Positions 1 through 7,970 of a stretch of 33,324 bases of DNA are shown in pieces (positions within the stretch are counted from its first letter, which is position 1; every line of letters starts with the position of its first letter). A model generated the notes under the pieces. The model was not told the DNA's origin. It did not search any database and saw nothing but the letters and a program-made list of their open reading frames with translations. Both the position numbers and the translations under genes were made by a program. This DNA is from Betaproteobacteria bacterium (GTDB lineage: Bacteria; Pseudomonadota; Gammaproteobacteria; Burkholderiales; SG8-39). The stretch spans positions 1-33,324 of the forward strand of contig JAABRB010000004.1 in the NCBI GenBank assembly GCA_011391185.1, in the 5' to 3' direction.

Positions 1-698
1 AATCCTGCTTGCACCGTCATGCAGACAACCGCCACGCGCCAGAATCCGCCATCCCCGTAAACGCGCGCGAGTCCGCGCAGCAATTCGACGGCGCGGGGTC
101 CGCCTGCCGCCGCAACGCGCTCGGGGACGACCAGCATGATCCCCCCGGCGGCGAGAAATGTGCATCCAGCGAGGACCTCGAAGACGCCGCGCCAGTCCGT
201 AACGTGCAGCGCGGCCTCTACGGGTGCCGAGGCGGACAACGCGCCCAAGCCGCCGACCGCCATGAGGAACCCGTTCACCGTGGCGAGCCGGGAAAGCGGA
301 AACCAGAGCGTGAACGCCTTCATCGACGCCATGAGCGCGGCGGACACGCCGAGGCCAATGAGCGCCCTCCCGAGTACGAGGCCTGCGAACGCCTCGCTGT
401 GCGCGAAGATGAGCGCACCGAGCCCGGCGATCACCAGGAGCGCGGCATCGATCCAACGCGGCCCCATCCGGTCGAGCAGAATGCCGAGCGGCAGCTGGAA
501 CATCGCGAACGCGAGGAAGTAGGCGCTCGTCAGGAGGCCCAGTTCGTTCGCATCGACCCCGAGATCCCGCACCAGATCGGGCGAGATCACGGCGTTCACG
601 GTGCGGTAGAGATACGAGAGGAAGTAGCCGCACGCGAACGGCACGAAGACGCGCACGACGAGCAAGCCGGGTGCTCCTGCCTGCTGCGCATCGCTCAT
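1..698 (-). CDS. MFS transporter, partial (C-terminal part beyond the left edge)
   Basis: The reverse strand from ATG at 698 reads open to the window edge, about 232 codons starting MSDAQQAGAPGLLVVRVFVP. The translation is strongly hydrophobic, with about six predicted membrane segments. It carries the major facilitator signature between helices 2 and 3 (GILLDRMGPRW, around residues 72-82) and a GRALIGLGVSAAL stretch typical of MFS helix 4. This supports a 12-helix inner-membrane secondary transporter of which the N-terminal half plus the start of the central loop is visible. The substrate cannot be told. An upstream ATG at 712 is out of frame and stops after five codons, so 698 is the sensible start; the ribosome binding site is weak. 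The gene diverges from metY across 141 bp. Confidence 0.85.
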   Translation of the reverse strand, partial: MSDAQQAGAPGLLVVRVFVPFACGYFLSYLYRTVNAVISPDLVRDLGVDANELGLLTSAYFLAFAMFQLPLGILLDRMGPRWIDAALLVIAGLGALIFAHSEAFAGLVLGRALIGLGVSAALMASMKAFTLWFPLSRLATVNGFLMAVGGLGALSASAPVEAALHVTDWRGVFEVLAGCTFLAAGGIMLVVPERVAAAGGPRAVELLRGLARVYGDGGFWRVAVVCMTVQAG

Positions 699-809
699 CG
701 GCTTCCACCCATCGTCTGTCCCGGATCCGGATGTTACCCGAGCATCGCGCTCGCGCCGCAGCGCTGACGGGGCCGCATCTGCCCGTTCGAGCGCGCCAAA
801 CGCCGCTGC

Positions 810-831
810 TACAATGACGCTTCTTGCGGAG
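810..831 (+). promoter_or_regulatory. Possible -10 box and Shine-Dalgarno for metY
   Basis: TACAAT at 810-815 matches the sigma70 -10 consensus at five of six bases. GGAG at 828-831 sits 8 nt before the metY ATG at 840. No convincing -35 box is present at the right distance, so the promoter call is tentative; the Shine-Dalgarno is good. I see no riboswitch-like conserved structure in the 141 bp between the MFS gene and metY. Confidence 0.4.
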
Positions 832-839
832 ATCGCTCA

Positions 840-2135
840 ATGGCTGCCCCGAAATTCCCGCACCTCGACACGCTCAGTCTGCACGCCGGCCAGCAGCCGG
901 ATCCGACCACCGGCGCGCGCGCGGTGCCGATCTTCCAGAGCACGTCGTTCGTCTTCCGCGACACCGACCACGCCGCGGCGCTCTTCAACATGGAGCGTGC
1001 CGGCCACGTGTATTCGCGAATCTCGAATCCGACCAATGCGGTGCTCGAGGAGCGCGTGGCCGCGCTCGAGGGCGGTGTCGGCGCAATCGCGGTGGCGAGC
1101 GGCCAGGCTGCGCTGCACCTTGCGATCGTGACCCTGATGGGCGCCGGATCGCACATCGTCGCGAGCCGGGCCCTCTACGGCGGTTCGCACAACCTGCTCG
1201 CGTACACGCTCCCCCGGTTCGGCGTCGCAACGACTTTCGTCGATCCGCGCGACCTGGATGGCTGGCGCGCGGCCATACGCCCGAATACGAAGCTCCTGTT
1301 CGGCGAGACGCTCGGCAATCCCGGACTCGACGTGCTCGACGTCCCTGCCGTCGCGGGGATCGCCCACGAGAGCAAGCTTCCCCTGATGGTCGACGCCACG
1401 TTCACGACGCCCTACCTGATGCGGCCTTTCGATCTCGGCACGGACCTGATCTTTCACTCGGCAACGAAGTTTCTCTGCGGACATGGGACGGCCGTGGCGG
1501 GTGTGCTGGTCGATGGCGGCACGTTCGACTGGGAGGCCTCCGGACGGTTTCCGGAGCTCACCGAGCCCTACGCGGGTTTCCACGGGATGGACTTCCAGGA
1601 GGAGTCGACCGTCGCAGCGTTCCTGCTGCGCGCCCGCCGGGAGGGGCTGCGGGATTTCGGTGCGTGCATGAGCCCGACCACCGCGTGGATCGTCCTGCAG
1701 GGCATCGAGACGCTGCCGCTGCGCATGGCAAGGCACATCGAGAACACCCGCAGAATCGTCGCGTTTCTCAAGACACAGCCGGCGGTCGCCTCGGTGAGCT
1801 ATCCGGAGCTGCCCGAGCATCCGGATCATGCGCTCGCGAAGAAGCTGCTTCCGCGCGGCTGCGGCGCGGTATTCACCTTCGAGGTCAAGGGTGGCCGGCC
1901 GGCGGGGCGCCGATTCATCGAGGCGCTGCGGCTCTTCTCGCATCTGGCCAATGTCGGCGATGCGAAGTCACTCGTGATCCATCCCGCCACGACGACGCAC
2001 TTCAGGATGGACGACGCGGCGCTCGCGGCTGCCGGCATCGGCCCGGGGACCATCCGGCTGTCCATCGGGCTGGAGGCGGCGGACGACCTGATCGAGGACC
2101 TCGCAGGCGGGCTGCGAGCTTCGCAAAAAGCCTGA
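840..2135 (+). CDS. metY: O-acetylhomoserine sulfhydrylase-type PLP enzyme (MetY family)
   Basis: A 431-residue member of the Cys/Met-metabolism PLP enzymes (fold type I). These enzymes make homocysteine from an activated homoserine ester and sulfide in methionine synthesis, in the cytoplasm. The PLP lysine is K210 in SATKF, and D185 in VDATFTTPY would hold the pyridine nitrogen. YSRISNPT at 59-66 is the phosphate and substrate loop, and SGQAA at 87-91 lines the cofactor. The length, the LHAGQQPDPTTGARAVPI opening and the HGTAVAGVLVDGG segment fit MetY better than the shorter MetZ or cystathionine gamma-synthase (about 390 residues). Acetyl versus succinyl ester preference is not proven by sequence. 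The start is set by GGAG 8 nt upstream. It is followed 17 bp later by an alpha/beta hydrolase gene on the same strand. Confidence 0.85.
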   Translation: MAAPKFPHLDTLSLHAGQQPDPTTGARAVPIFQSTSFVFRDTDHAAALFNMERAGHVYSRISNPTNAVLEERVAALEGGVGAIAVASGQAALHLAIVTLMGAGSHIVASRALYGGSHNLLAYTLPRFGVATTFVDPRDLDGWRAAIRPNTKLLFGETLGNPGLDVLDVPAVAGIAHESKLPLMVDATFTTPYLMRPFDLGTDLIFHSATKFLCGHGTAVAGVLVDGGTFDWEASGRFPELTEPYAGFHGMDFQEESTVAAFLLRARREGLRDFGACMSPTTAWIVLQGIETLPLRMARHIENTRRIVAFLKTQPAVASVSYPELPEHPDHALAKKLLPRGCGAVFTFEVKGGRPAGRRFIEALRLFSHLANVGDAKSLVIHPATTTHFRMDDAALAAAGIGPGTIRLSIGLEAADDLIEDLAGGLRASQKA

Positions 2136-2152
2136 AAGGGTCAGAGGGCTGT

Positions 2153-2956
2153 ATGGAGGTCAGGGTCGGCGGCACCAAAGTCTATGCGTACACCGGCGGC
2201 AGGCCGTTCGACGCGGCGCTGCCCTGCGTGGTCTTCATCCACGGGGCCGAGGGAGATCACAGCGTGTGGGGACTGCAGAGCCGCTACCTCGCGCACCATG
2301 GACGCGCGGTCCTGGCGCTCGATCTTCCCGGGCATGGCCGCTCGGCCGGACCGCCGATCGAATCGATCGAGACGCTGGCCGATTGGCTCGTGGAGGTCCT
2401 GGATGCGGTGCGCGTACCGCGGGCGCAGATTGTCGGCCACAGCATGGGCGCGCTGGTCGCGGTCGAATTCGCGGCACGCCACCCCGACCGGGTGGACCGC
2501 ATCGCACTGCTTGGCGCCGCATTCCCGATGCGGGTTTCGGCTGAGCTTCTCGAGGCGACGCGCACGGACGAGGCCCGCGCCCGACAGATGATCAACATCT
2601 GGTCGCACAGCGCCTACGCGCACTATCCAAGCAGCCCGGGGCCCGGATTCTGGGTGCATGGCGCCAACCTCCGTCTCATGGAGCGCCAGCGAACCGGGGT
2701 TCTCCCGGTGGATTTTGCGGCGTGCAGCGACTACAGCGGCGGCCTGACGGCGGCGGCAAAAGTAGGCTGCCCCGCCCTCTTTCTCATCGCGCGGCGCGAC
2801 GTCATGACCCCGGGGCGCGCAGTGCAGGACCTCGTCAAGGCAATCCACGGCGCGCAGGTCATCGAGATTGACGGAAGCGGTCACTACATGATGGCCGAGA
2901 AACCCGACGAAGTGCTCGATGCGCTGCGCGCGTTTCTCGCTGCCGCACCCGCGTAA
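2153..2956 (+). CDS. Alpha/beta hydrolase fold protein
   Basis: A 267-residue soluble alpha/beta hydrolase. The nucleophile elbow is GHSMGA with S97. The oxyanion region is FIHGAEGDHSVWG at 28-40, LDLPGHGRS lies at 56-64, the likely acid is D216 (RRDVMTPG) and the catalytic histidine is H244 (GSGHYMMAEKP). Length and layout fit small esterases, C-C hydrolases or haloperoxidase-like enzymes. It is too short and lacks the motifs for homoserine acetyltransferase MetX, so it should not be assigned to methionine synthesis because of its neighbour. The substrate is unknown. ATG 2153 is preceded by AGAGGG at 2143-2148. The open frame runs further upstream inside metY, but that part is an overlap artefact. 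It is probably cotranscribed with metY and the next small gene. Confidence 0.85.
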   Translation: MEVRVGGTKVYAYTGGRPFDAALPCVVFIHGAEGDHSVWGLQSRYLAHHGRAVLALDLPGHGRSAGPPIESIETLADWLVEVLDAVRVPRAQIVGHSMGALVAVEFAARHPDRVDRIALLGAAFPMRVSAELLEATRTDEARARQMINIWSHSAYAHYPSSPGPGFWVHGANLRLMERQRTGVLPVDFAACSDYSGGLTAAAKVGCPALFLIARRDVMTPGRAVQDLVKAIHGAQVIEIDGSGHYMMAEKPDEVLDALRAFLAAAPA

Positions 2957-2984
2957 CCGCGCGCGAAGTCAGGAGCAGCAAAGC

Positions 2985-3362
2985 ATGGCCTTCAGCTGGA
3001 TCGCCGCGTTCAAGATCATCCCGTGGTCGGATGTGATCGCCGCAGCGCCGACGGTCGCCCGGACGGCGCGGGATCTTTGGCGCGGGCTGAGCAAACCCCG
3101 GCCCGGCGAATCCGTCGCAAGTCCCGGCGGCGGTGCAGCCGGCGGCCCCGCGCCGACGATGGAGGAGGATATTCGATCGCTCCGAGCCGAGCTCGCCGAG
3201 ACGCGCGCCCAACTTCTCTCGACTTCGGAAGTGCTGCGGGCGCTCGCCGAGCAGGACGAGAAACTCATCGCGGCGATCGAGGTACTGCGCGTGCGCACCC
3301 GGGTGCTCGCATTCATCTGCGTCGCGCTCGTCGCGACGTGCGCGGTTCTGCTGCTGCGCTGA
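2985..3362 (+). CDS. Small coiled-coil protein with C-terminal membrane anchor, unknown function
   Basis: A 125-residue protein that I do not recognise as a named family. The N-terminus (MAFSWIAAFKIIPWSDVIAA) is hydrophobic or amphipathic and is followed by a short Gly/Pro/Ala-rich linker at about 40-58. A charged helical stretch from about 60 to 100 (EEDIRSLRAELAETRAQL and on) has the heptad look of a coiled coil. A single hydrophobic segment near 107-124 ends in LLLR at the C-terminus, which suggests a tail-anchored or single-pass membrane protein. ATG 2985 has AGGAG at 2971-2975, 9 nt upstream, a strong start signal. It follows the alpha/beta hydrolase by 28 bp. Its stop lies 1 nt from the end of the convergent gene, so no separate terminator fits between them. 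Confidence 0.75.
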   Translation: MAFSWIAAFKIIPWSDVIAAAPTVARTARDLWRGLSKPRPGESVASPGGGAAGGPAPTMEEDIRSLRAELAETRAQLLSTSEVLRALAEQDEKLIAAIEVLRVRTRVLAFICVALVATCAVLLLR

Positions 3363-3363
3363 C

Positions 3364-4227
3364 CTACTCGTCGCGCAGCAGCAGGAGTATCGGCTGGTGA
3401 TCCGACGCCTGGGTCTTGCCGTTGACCGCGATGTGCTCGACGCGATCGCCGAGGTCCTCGGTCACGAAAATGAAATCGCTCGCGTACGGATCGCCCGGCC
3501 ACTGCACCTTGTCGTACACGCCGAGCGTCGGTTCGTGCGCCTCCCCGGGATGGGCGATCCGCCACGCATCGCGGAGCGCCGGAACACCGCCGGCGAACGG
3601 CGCCTGGATCCGGGCGTGTAGCGGGTCCTCGGGCCGGAAGTTGAAATCCCCGACCAGCAGCGCGGACGATGGCCTGGGCTGCCACGCGTACGGGCCCCGG
3701 CTTTCGCTCGCATCCGAATCCTTCGACTGCACGGCACGCATCGATGCTTCGGCATGCAGCTCGCGCAAGCGCTCGACCTGCGCTGCGCGCTGCAATGCCG
3801 AGTAGTACTCGAGATGCGTGGTGATGACTCGCAGCGGCCCCCACGGCGCATCGATGACCGTCTCCAGCGAAACTCTCTGCATGCCGGTATGCGCGGGATC
3901 GAACGGCCAGGGGAGGAGGTGCCTGAACGCCCGCCTGATGGGATATCGCGAAAGAATCACGTTGCCAAAATAGCGGCGGCGCCCGTCACCCGCCGGGACA
4001 TCCAGCCCGGAACCGAATACCGGTGTATAGGCCGGCATGACGCCCGATATCGCAGTGACCTGATCTTCACCGGCCGAGCCGTCCAAAGCGGAGAGATTCA
4101 CCGCGACTTCCTGGAGGCACAGGACGTCGAAATCGGCCATCTCCCGGCACACCCGCACGATGCGCCCCGGGTCCACGCGCCCGTCGCAGCCGCGACACCA
4201 TTGCACGTTCCAAGTGATCAGCTGCAT
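3364..4227 (-). CDS. Endonuclease/exonuclease/phosphatase family protein
   Basis: A 287-residue protein of the EEP superfamily (DNase I, exonuclease III and inositol-phosphatase fold), metal-dependent phosphodiesterases. Visible catalytic motifs in order are N7 in TWNVQW, E40 in LQEV (metal ligand), H138 in TTHLEYY, D194 and N196 in GDFNF, D251 in SDFIF, and D276-H277 in ASDHQP. All key positions are present, so the protein should be active. The substrate (DNA, RNA, lipid or sugar phosphate) cannot be set from sequence. No signal peptide is seen, so it is likely cytoplasmic. It is the last gene of the long minus-strand run, 144 bp after the Nudix gene, and may have its own promoter. The Shine-Dalgarno is poor. 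Confidence 0.85.
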   Translation of the reverse strand: MQLITWNVQWCRGCDGRVDPGRIVRVCREMADFDVLCLQEVAVNLSALDGSAGEDQVTAISGVMPAYTPVFGSGLDVPAGDGRRRYFGNVILSRYPIRRAFRHLLPWPFDPAHTGMQRVSLETVIDAPWGPLRVITTHLEYYSALQRAAQVERLRELHAEASMRAVQSKDSDASESRGPYAWQPRPSSALLVGDFNFRPEDPLHARIQAPFAGGVPALRDAWRIAHPGEAHEPTLGVYDKVQWPGDPYASDFIFVTEDLGDRVEHIAVNGKTQASDHQPILLLLRDE

Positions 4228-4317
4228 AAGGTCATCGGATCGGCCCGCTCAGTGCCTACGGTCGAAGGTACCTCAAAGCCGGAAAACCCGCGCAGCGCGA
4301 CTGGATCGCCATGCGGC

Positions 4318-4335
4318 AAAACCCGGGTTGCCCGG
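4318..4335 (-). terminator. Possible weak rho-independent terminator after the Nudix gene
   Basis: In the minus-strand sense, CCGGG-CAA-CCCGG is followed directly by GTTTT. The stem is only 5 bp and the T run is 4, so this is marginal. It would end the nuo-Nudix transcript about 35 bp after the Nudix stop codon and before the EEP gene. Confidence 0.3.
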
Positions 4336-4371
4336 CATCTTGCAATGCAGCGGTCCGGATTTTCCGCGAAG

Positions 4372-4938
4372 TCAGGACCATTGCCTGGCACGCAACCGCT
4401 CCGCCCACAGGAGACCGATCATGGTCTTCGAATCGGTGATTCGACCATCGTGGACCCACTCTAGCGCCTCCGACAGCGGCAGCGTGAAGGTCTCCAGGAA
4501 CTCCCCGTGGTCGAGGGTGGCATCCTGGATCGTGGTAATCCCCGTGGCCAGGAAAAGCTCGATGTGCTCATTTGAATAAGCAATCAGCGGGTGGATCGTA
4601 CCGAGGTGCCGCCATCCGGCGGCCCTCCGCCCGGTCTCTTCGAGCAATTCCCGGCGCGCGGTGTCGAGCGGATCCTCTCCCGGGTCGATCTTGCCGGCCG
4701 GAATTTCCACAACCACCCTGCCCAGCGGATAGCGGAACTGGCGCTCGAGCAGCACGAAATCGCCGTCGAGAATCGGCACGATCGCCACCGCCCCGGGATG
4801 GTCGATGTACTCGCGCGTTGCCGACCCGCCGTCCGGAAGCCGCACCGTATCGCGGTGCACCTGGAGCAGGACTCCTCCGTAGACTTTCGCCCCGGAAACC
4901 CGATGCTCGGCGAGATGCTTGGCGTCGTCTTTGCTCAT
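4372..4938 (-). CDS. Nudix hydrolase, ADP-ribose pyrophosphatase-like
   Basis: A 188-residue Nudix protein. The Nudix box is complete: G82, then E88, then R96-E97-L-L-E100-E101-T-G103 (GX5EX7REUXEEXG), the Mg-binding catalytic helix. The preceding AIVPIL and LERQFRYPLG segments and the overall length match the ADP-ribose/ADP-sugar pyrophosphatase (NudF-like) subgroup, which cleaves ADP-ribose to AMP and ribose 5-phosphate. Substrate is inferred from subgroup similarity. It starts 26 bp after the nuoN stop codon on the same strand, so it is probably read from the nuo transcript. In many Burkholderiales a small DUF2818 gene lies between nuoN and this Nudix gene; there is no room for it here. 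Confidence 0.85.
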   Translation of the reverse strand: MSKDDAKHLAEHRVSGAKVYGGVLLQVHRDTVRLPDGGSATREYIDHPGAVAIVPILDGDFVLLERQFRYPLGRVVVEIPAGKIDPGEDPLDTARRELLEETGRRAAGWRHLGTIHPLIAYSNEHIELFLATGITTIQDATLDHGEFLETFTLPLSEALEWVHDGRITDSKTMIGLLWAERLRARQWS

Positions 4939-4964
4939 GCTCGAGTGCGACGTCCGCGACCCGG

Positions 4965-6455
4965 TCAGCGCAATCCGTAAGACTGCTGGATGGCGTGCAG
5001 GCAGAGCCCCATCAGCGGCTGCGGGACGATTCCAAGTACGAGGATTGCCAGTCCGTTCGCCGATAACAGGACTCGCATGTCGGCCGCCGGCTCGATCGGG
5101 CTCAAGTCATCGGGCGCATCGAAGTACATGAGCTTCACGACCCGCAGGTAGTAGAAGGCCCCGATCAGCGAGAAGAGCACCGCGACCACCGCGAGCCAGA
5201 CATGTCCCGCCGCGAGGACCGACTGCAGCACGGCGAGCTTGGCGTAGAAACCGACCGTCGGCGGAATGCCTGCAAGCGAGAACATGATCAGCAGGGTCAC
5301 AAACGCGTACCAGGGGCTGCGCTGATTCAGCCCCTTGAAATCCGAGAGATTTTCGGCCTCGAAGCCGGCGCGTGACAGAAGCAGGATGACGCCGAACGCA
5401 CCCAGTGCCATCAGCACGTAGACGACGACGTAGAACATCGCCGACCCGTAGGCATCGCCTGCCGACAGCAAGTTCCCGTTGACCTTACCGGAGAGCAGCG
5501 CCAGGAGCATGAAGCCCATGTGGGCAATGGTGGAATAGGCAAGCATGCGCTTGATGTTCGTCTGCGCGATCGCCGCGAGATTGCCAAGTGCGAGCGACAG
5601 CACCGCGAGAATCATCAGCATCTGCTGCCAGTCGACGGCCAGCGCCAGCAGCCCGTCCACCAGCAGCCGCATGGCCATCGCGAACGCCGAGATCTTCGGT
5701 GCGGATCCGATGAAGATCGTCATCGCGCTCGGTGCGCCGTGGTAGACATCCGGAATCCACATGTGGAACGGAACGACTCCGATCTTGAACGCCAGCCCGG
5801 CCACCACGAATACCAGTCCGACGATGAGGACGATCGATGGCACGCCCCCGCGGCCGATCCGGACCGCAAGCTCGCTCAGCTCGAGGGTGCCCGTCGATCC
5901 GTAGATCATCGACATTCCGTAGAGCAGCAGACCCGACGCCATGGCACCGAGGACGAAGTACTTCATGGCCGCCTCGGTCGCGGCGCTCGAGTCCCGGTTC
6001 AACGCGATCAGCGCGTACAGCGAGAGCGAAAGCAGCTCGAGCCCCAGATAGAGGACGAGGAGATGATTCGCCGAGATCATCACCATCATTCCGAGGAGCG
6101 CGAACAGCGTCAGCGTGAAGTACTCGCCGGTGAGCAGTCCGCGATCCTCGAGATAGCGGCGCGAGTAGACCAGGCAGGACGACACGGCGATGTAGGCAGC
6201 CAGCTTGAGGACACTGGCCATGTAGTCGCCGATGAACATGTCCCCGAAAGTAAAGCCGGTCACACCGCCCAGGGTCTTCGCGATGCCGACAGTCAGCACT
6301 GCGCAGCCGAGCAGCGTCGCCTGCGTGAGCACATAGGTGATCCAGCGGCGACGCTCGGCCAGGAAGAGGTCTGCCAGCAGCACGACGAGCGCCATGCCGA
6401 ACAGGAAGATCTCCGCGTAGGCGGGAAACAGGAGAGGCAGGGACTGGTCGGTCAT
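4965..6455 (-). CDS. nuoN: NADH-quinone oxidoreductase subunit N
   Basis: A 496-residue antiporter-like membrane subunit of complex I, the last of the 14 nuo genes. It is hydrophobic throughout, with about 14 predicted helices. The proton-channel signature glutamate region ([17 protein letters not shown]), the helix-7 lysine region ([22 protein letters not shown]) and a further lysine segment ([10 protein letters not shown]) are visible, as is [19 protein letters not shown]. These charged residues form the proton path in NuoL/M/N subunits. It starts 2 nt after the nuoM stop, with no strong Shine-Dalgarno, which suggests coupled translation. Length is normal for the family. Confidence 0.97.
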   Translation of the reverse strand: MTDQSLPLLFPAYAEIFLFGMALVVLLADLFLAERRRWITYVLTQATLLGCAVLTVGIAKTLGGVTGFTFGDMFIGDYMASVLKLAAYIAVSSCLVYSRRYLEDRGLLTGEYFTLTLFALLGMMVMISANHLLVLYLGLELLSLSLYALIALNRDSSAATEAAMKYFVLGAMASGLLLYGMSMIYGSTGTLELSELAVRIGRGGVPSIVLIVGLVFVVAGLAFKIGVVPFHMWIPDVYHGAPSAMTIFIGSAPKISAFAMAMRLLVDGLLALAVDWQQMLMILAVLSLALGNLAAIAQTNIKRMLAYSTIAHMGFMLLALLSGKVNGNLLSAGDAYGSAMFYVVVYVLMALGAFGVILLLSRAGFEAENLSDFKGLNQRSPWYAFVTLLIMFSLAGIPPTVGFYAKLAVLQSVLAAGHVWLAVVAVLFSLIGAFYYLRVVKLMYFDAPDDLSPIEPAADMRVLLSANGLAILVLGIVPQPLMGLCLHAIQQSYGLR

Positions 6456-6457
6456 GA

Positions 6458-7957
6458 TCAGAGTTTGCCCGCCGCAACGTGCCGGGTGAGCTTGCCGATC
6501 GTGGCGTGCATCACCTCGCCGAACGGCTGCGGATAAACGCCCATCCCCAGGACGGCGACGGCCAGGGCGAGGAGCACGATGAACTCGCGCCGGTTGATGT
6601 CGACGAGCTCCGCGACGCGCCGATTCCCGACGTCACCGAATATCACCCGCTTGTACATCCACAGGGTATAGGCCGCGCCGAATATCAGCGTGGTCGCCGC
6701 CACGAATGCAATCCAGAAGTTGAACTTGACGGCCCCCATGATCACCATGAACTCGCCCACGAATCCGCTGGTCCCCGGCATCCCCGCGTTGGCCATGGCG
6801 AAAAGCATCATGAAAGCCGCAAACCTGGGCATCGAGTTCACCACGCCGCCGTAGTCGGCGATCTGCCGCGAATGCATGCGGTCGTACATCACCCCGACGC
6901 ACAGGAACAGCGCGGCCGACACGAATCCGTGGGAGATCATCTGTATCAGCGCCCCCTCCACCGCGATGGGGATCAGCTCACGTCCGTTGAACATGAAGAA
7001 ACCAAGCGTGACGAATCCCATGTGCGCAATCGACGAATAGGCGATCAGTTTTTTCATGTCTCCTTGAACGAGCGCCACGAGACCGATGTAGGCCACGGCG
7101 ATCAGGGACAGCGTGATCATGATTCCGGAGAGTGCAATGCTCGCGTCCGGAAGGATGGGAAGCGAGAACCGGATGAACCCGTAGGCCCCGAGCTTCAGCA
7201 TGATGGCCGCCAGCACCGCCGATCCGCCGGTCGGCGCCTCGACGTGCGCGTCCGGCAGCCATGTATGAACCGGCCACATCGGCACCTTGACCGAGAACGC
7301 CGCGAAGAAGGCAAAGAAGAGCAGCGTCTGCACGTCGAGCGCGAGGGGCAGCTTCCAGAAATCGAGGATCGCGAAGCTGCCGCCCGATTTGTTGTGCAGG
7401 TAGATCAGCGCGACCAGGAAAAGCAGCGAACCGAGCAGCGTATAAAGGAAGAACTTGACGGCTGCGTAGACCCGGAACGTTCCGCCCCAGACGCCGATCA
7501 CGAGATACATCGGGATCAGGTTCGCCTCGAAGAAGATGTAGAAGAGGGCCGCGTCGAGGGACGCGAACACCCCGTTCATCAGGCCGGACATGATGAGAAA
7601 CGCCGCAAAGTACTGGCTGACGCGGCTCCGGATCACATCCCATCCGGCGACGACCACCAGGACCGTGACGAAGCTGTTCAGCAGCACGAAGATCAGCGAC
7701 ACCCCGTCCACGCCGAGGTGATAGTTGATATTGAACCGGTCGATCCATGGCTTGAGCTCGACGAACTGCATGTCCGCCGTCTCGAGGTTGAATCCGACGT
7801 ACAGCGGGAGGGTCACGAGGAATCCGACGATCGCCCCGACGAGTGCCAGCGCTCGCGCGATGTGCGCGTTCCGGTCTTCGCCCGTCATCAGGACGGCGCA
7901 GCCCGCGAGGATGGGAATCCAGATCGCGAGAGATAGCCAGTAGGTCTGAGCCTGCAT
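6458..7957 (-). CDS. nuoM: NADH-quinone oxidoreductase subunit M
   Basis: A 499-residue antiporter-like membrane subunit of complex I. Hallmarks are the glutamate segment [18 protein letters not shown], the lysine segment [24 protein letters not shown] (split here by family alignment into the [19 protein letters not shown] block) and [18 protein letters not shown]. The latter contains the helix-8 lysine pair and the conserved histidine. About 14 predicted membrane helices place it in the inner membrane arm, where it moves one of the pumped protons. It lies between nuoL (13 bp upstream) and nuoN (2 bp downstream). The Shine-Dalgarno is weak. Nothing is missing or truncated. Confidence 0.97.
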   Translation of the reverse strand: MQAQTYWLSLAIWIPILAGCAVLMTGEDRNAHIARALALVGAIVGFLVTLPLYVGFNLETADMQFVELKPWIDRFNINYHLGVDGVSLIFVLLNSFVTVLVVVAGWDVIRSRVSQYFAAFLIMSGLMNGVFASLDAALFYIFFEANLIPMYLVIGVWGGTFRVYAAVKFFLYTLLGSLLFLVALIYLHNKSGGSFAILDFWKLPLALDVQTLLFFAFFAAFSVKVPMWPVHTWLPDAHVEAPTGGSAVLAAIMLKLGAYGFIRFSLPILPDASIALSGIMITLSLIAVAYIGLVALVQGDMKKLIAYSSIAHMGFVTLGFFMFNGRELIPIAVEGALIQMISHGFVSAALFLCVGVMYDRMHSRQIADYGGVVNSMPRFAAFMMLFAMANAGMPGTSGFVGEFMVIMGAVKFNFWIAFVAATTLIFGAAYTLWMYKRVIFGDVGNRRVAELVDINRREFIVLLALAVAVLGMGVYPQPFGEVMHATIGKLTRHVAAGKL

Positions 7958-7970
7958 CGTTCTTGTCTTG

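Noticed and set aside
699..839. SAM riboswitch or other methionine-responsive leader before metY
   Set aside because: No recognisable conserved pairing or sequence motif in the 141-bp gap, only a possible -10 and a Shine-Dalgarno.
824..2152. A 710-codon reading frame joining the metY region to the hydrolase
   Set aside because: The first 443 codons are an out-of-frame reading of metY; only the part from ATG 2153 shows a real domain.
2153..2956. MetX homoserine acetyltransferase next to metY
   Set aside because: The protein is 267 residues with a generic GHSMGA elbow; MetX is about 370-380 residues with different motifs.
6479..7936. A 485-codon plus-strand frame opposite nuoM
   Set aside because: Dominated by His, Asp, Glu and Arg, as produced by reading hydrophobic membrane-protein codons in antisense; no domain.
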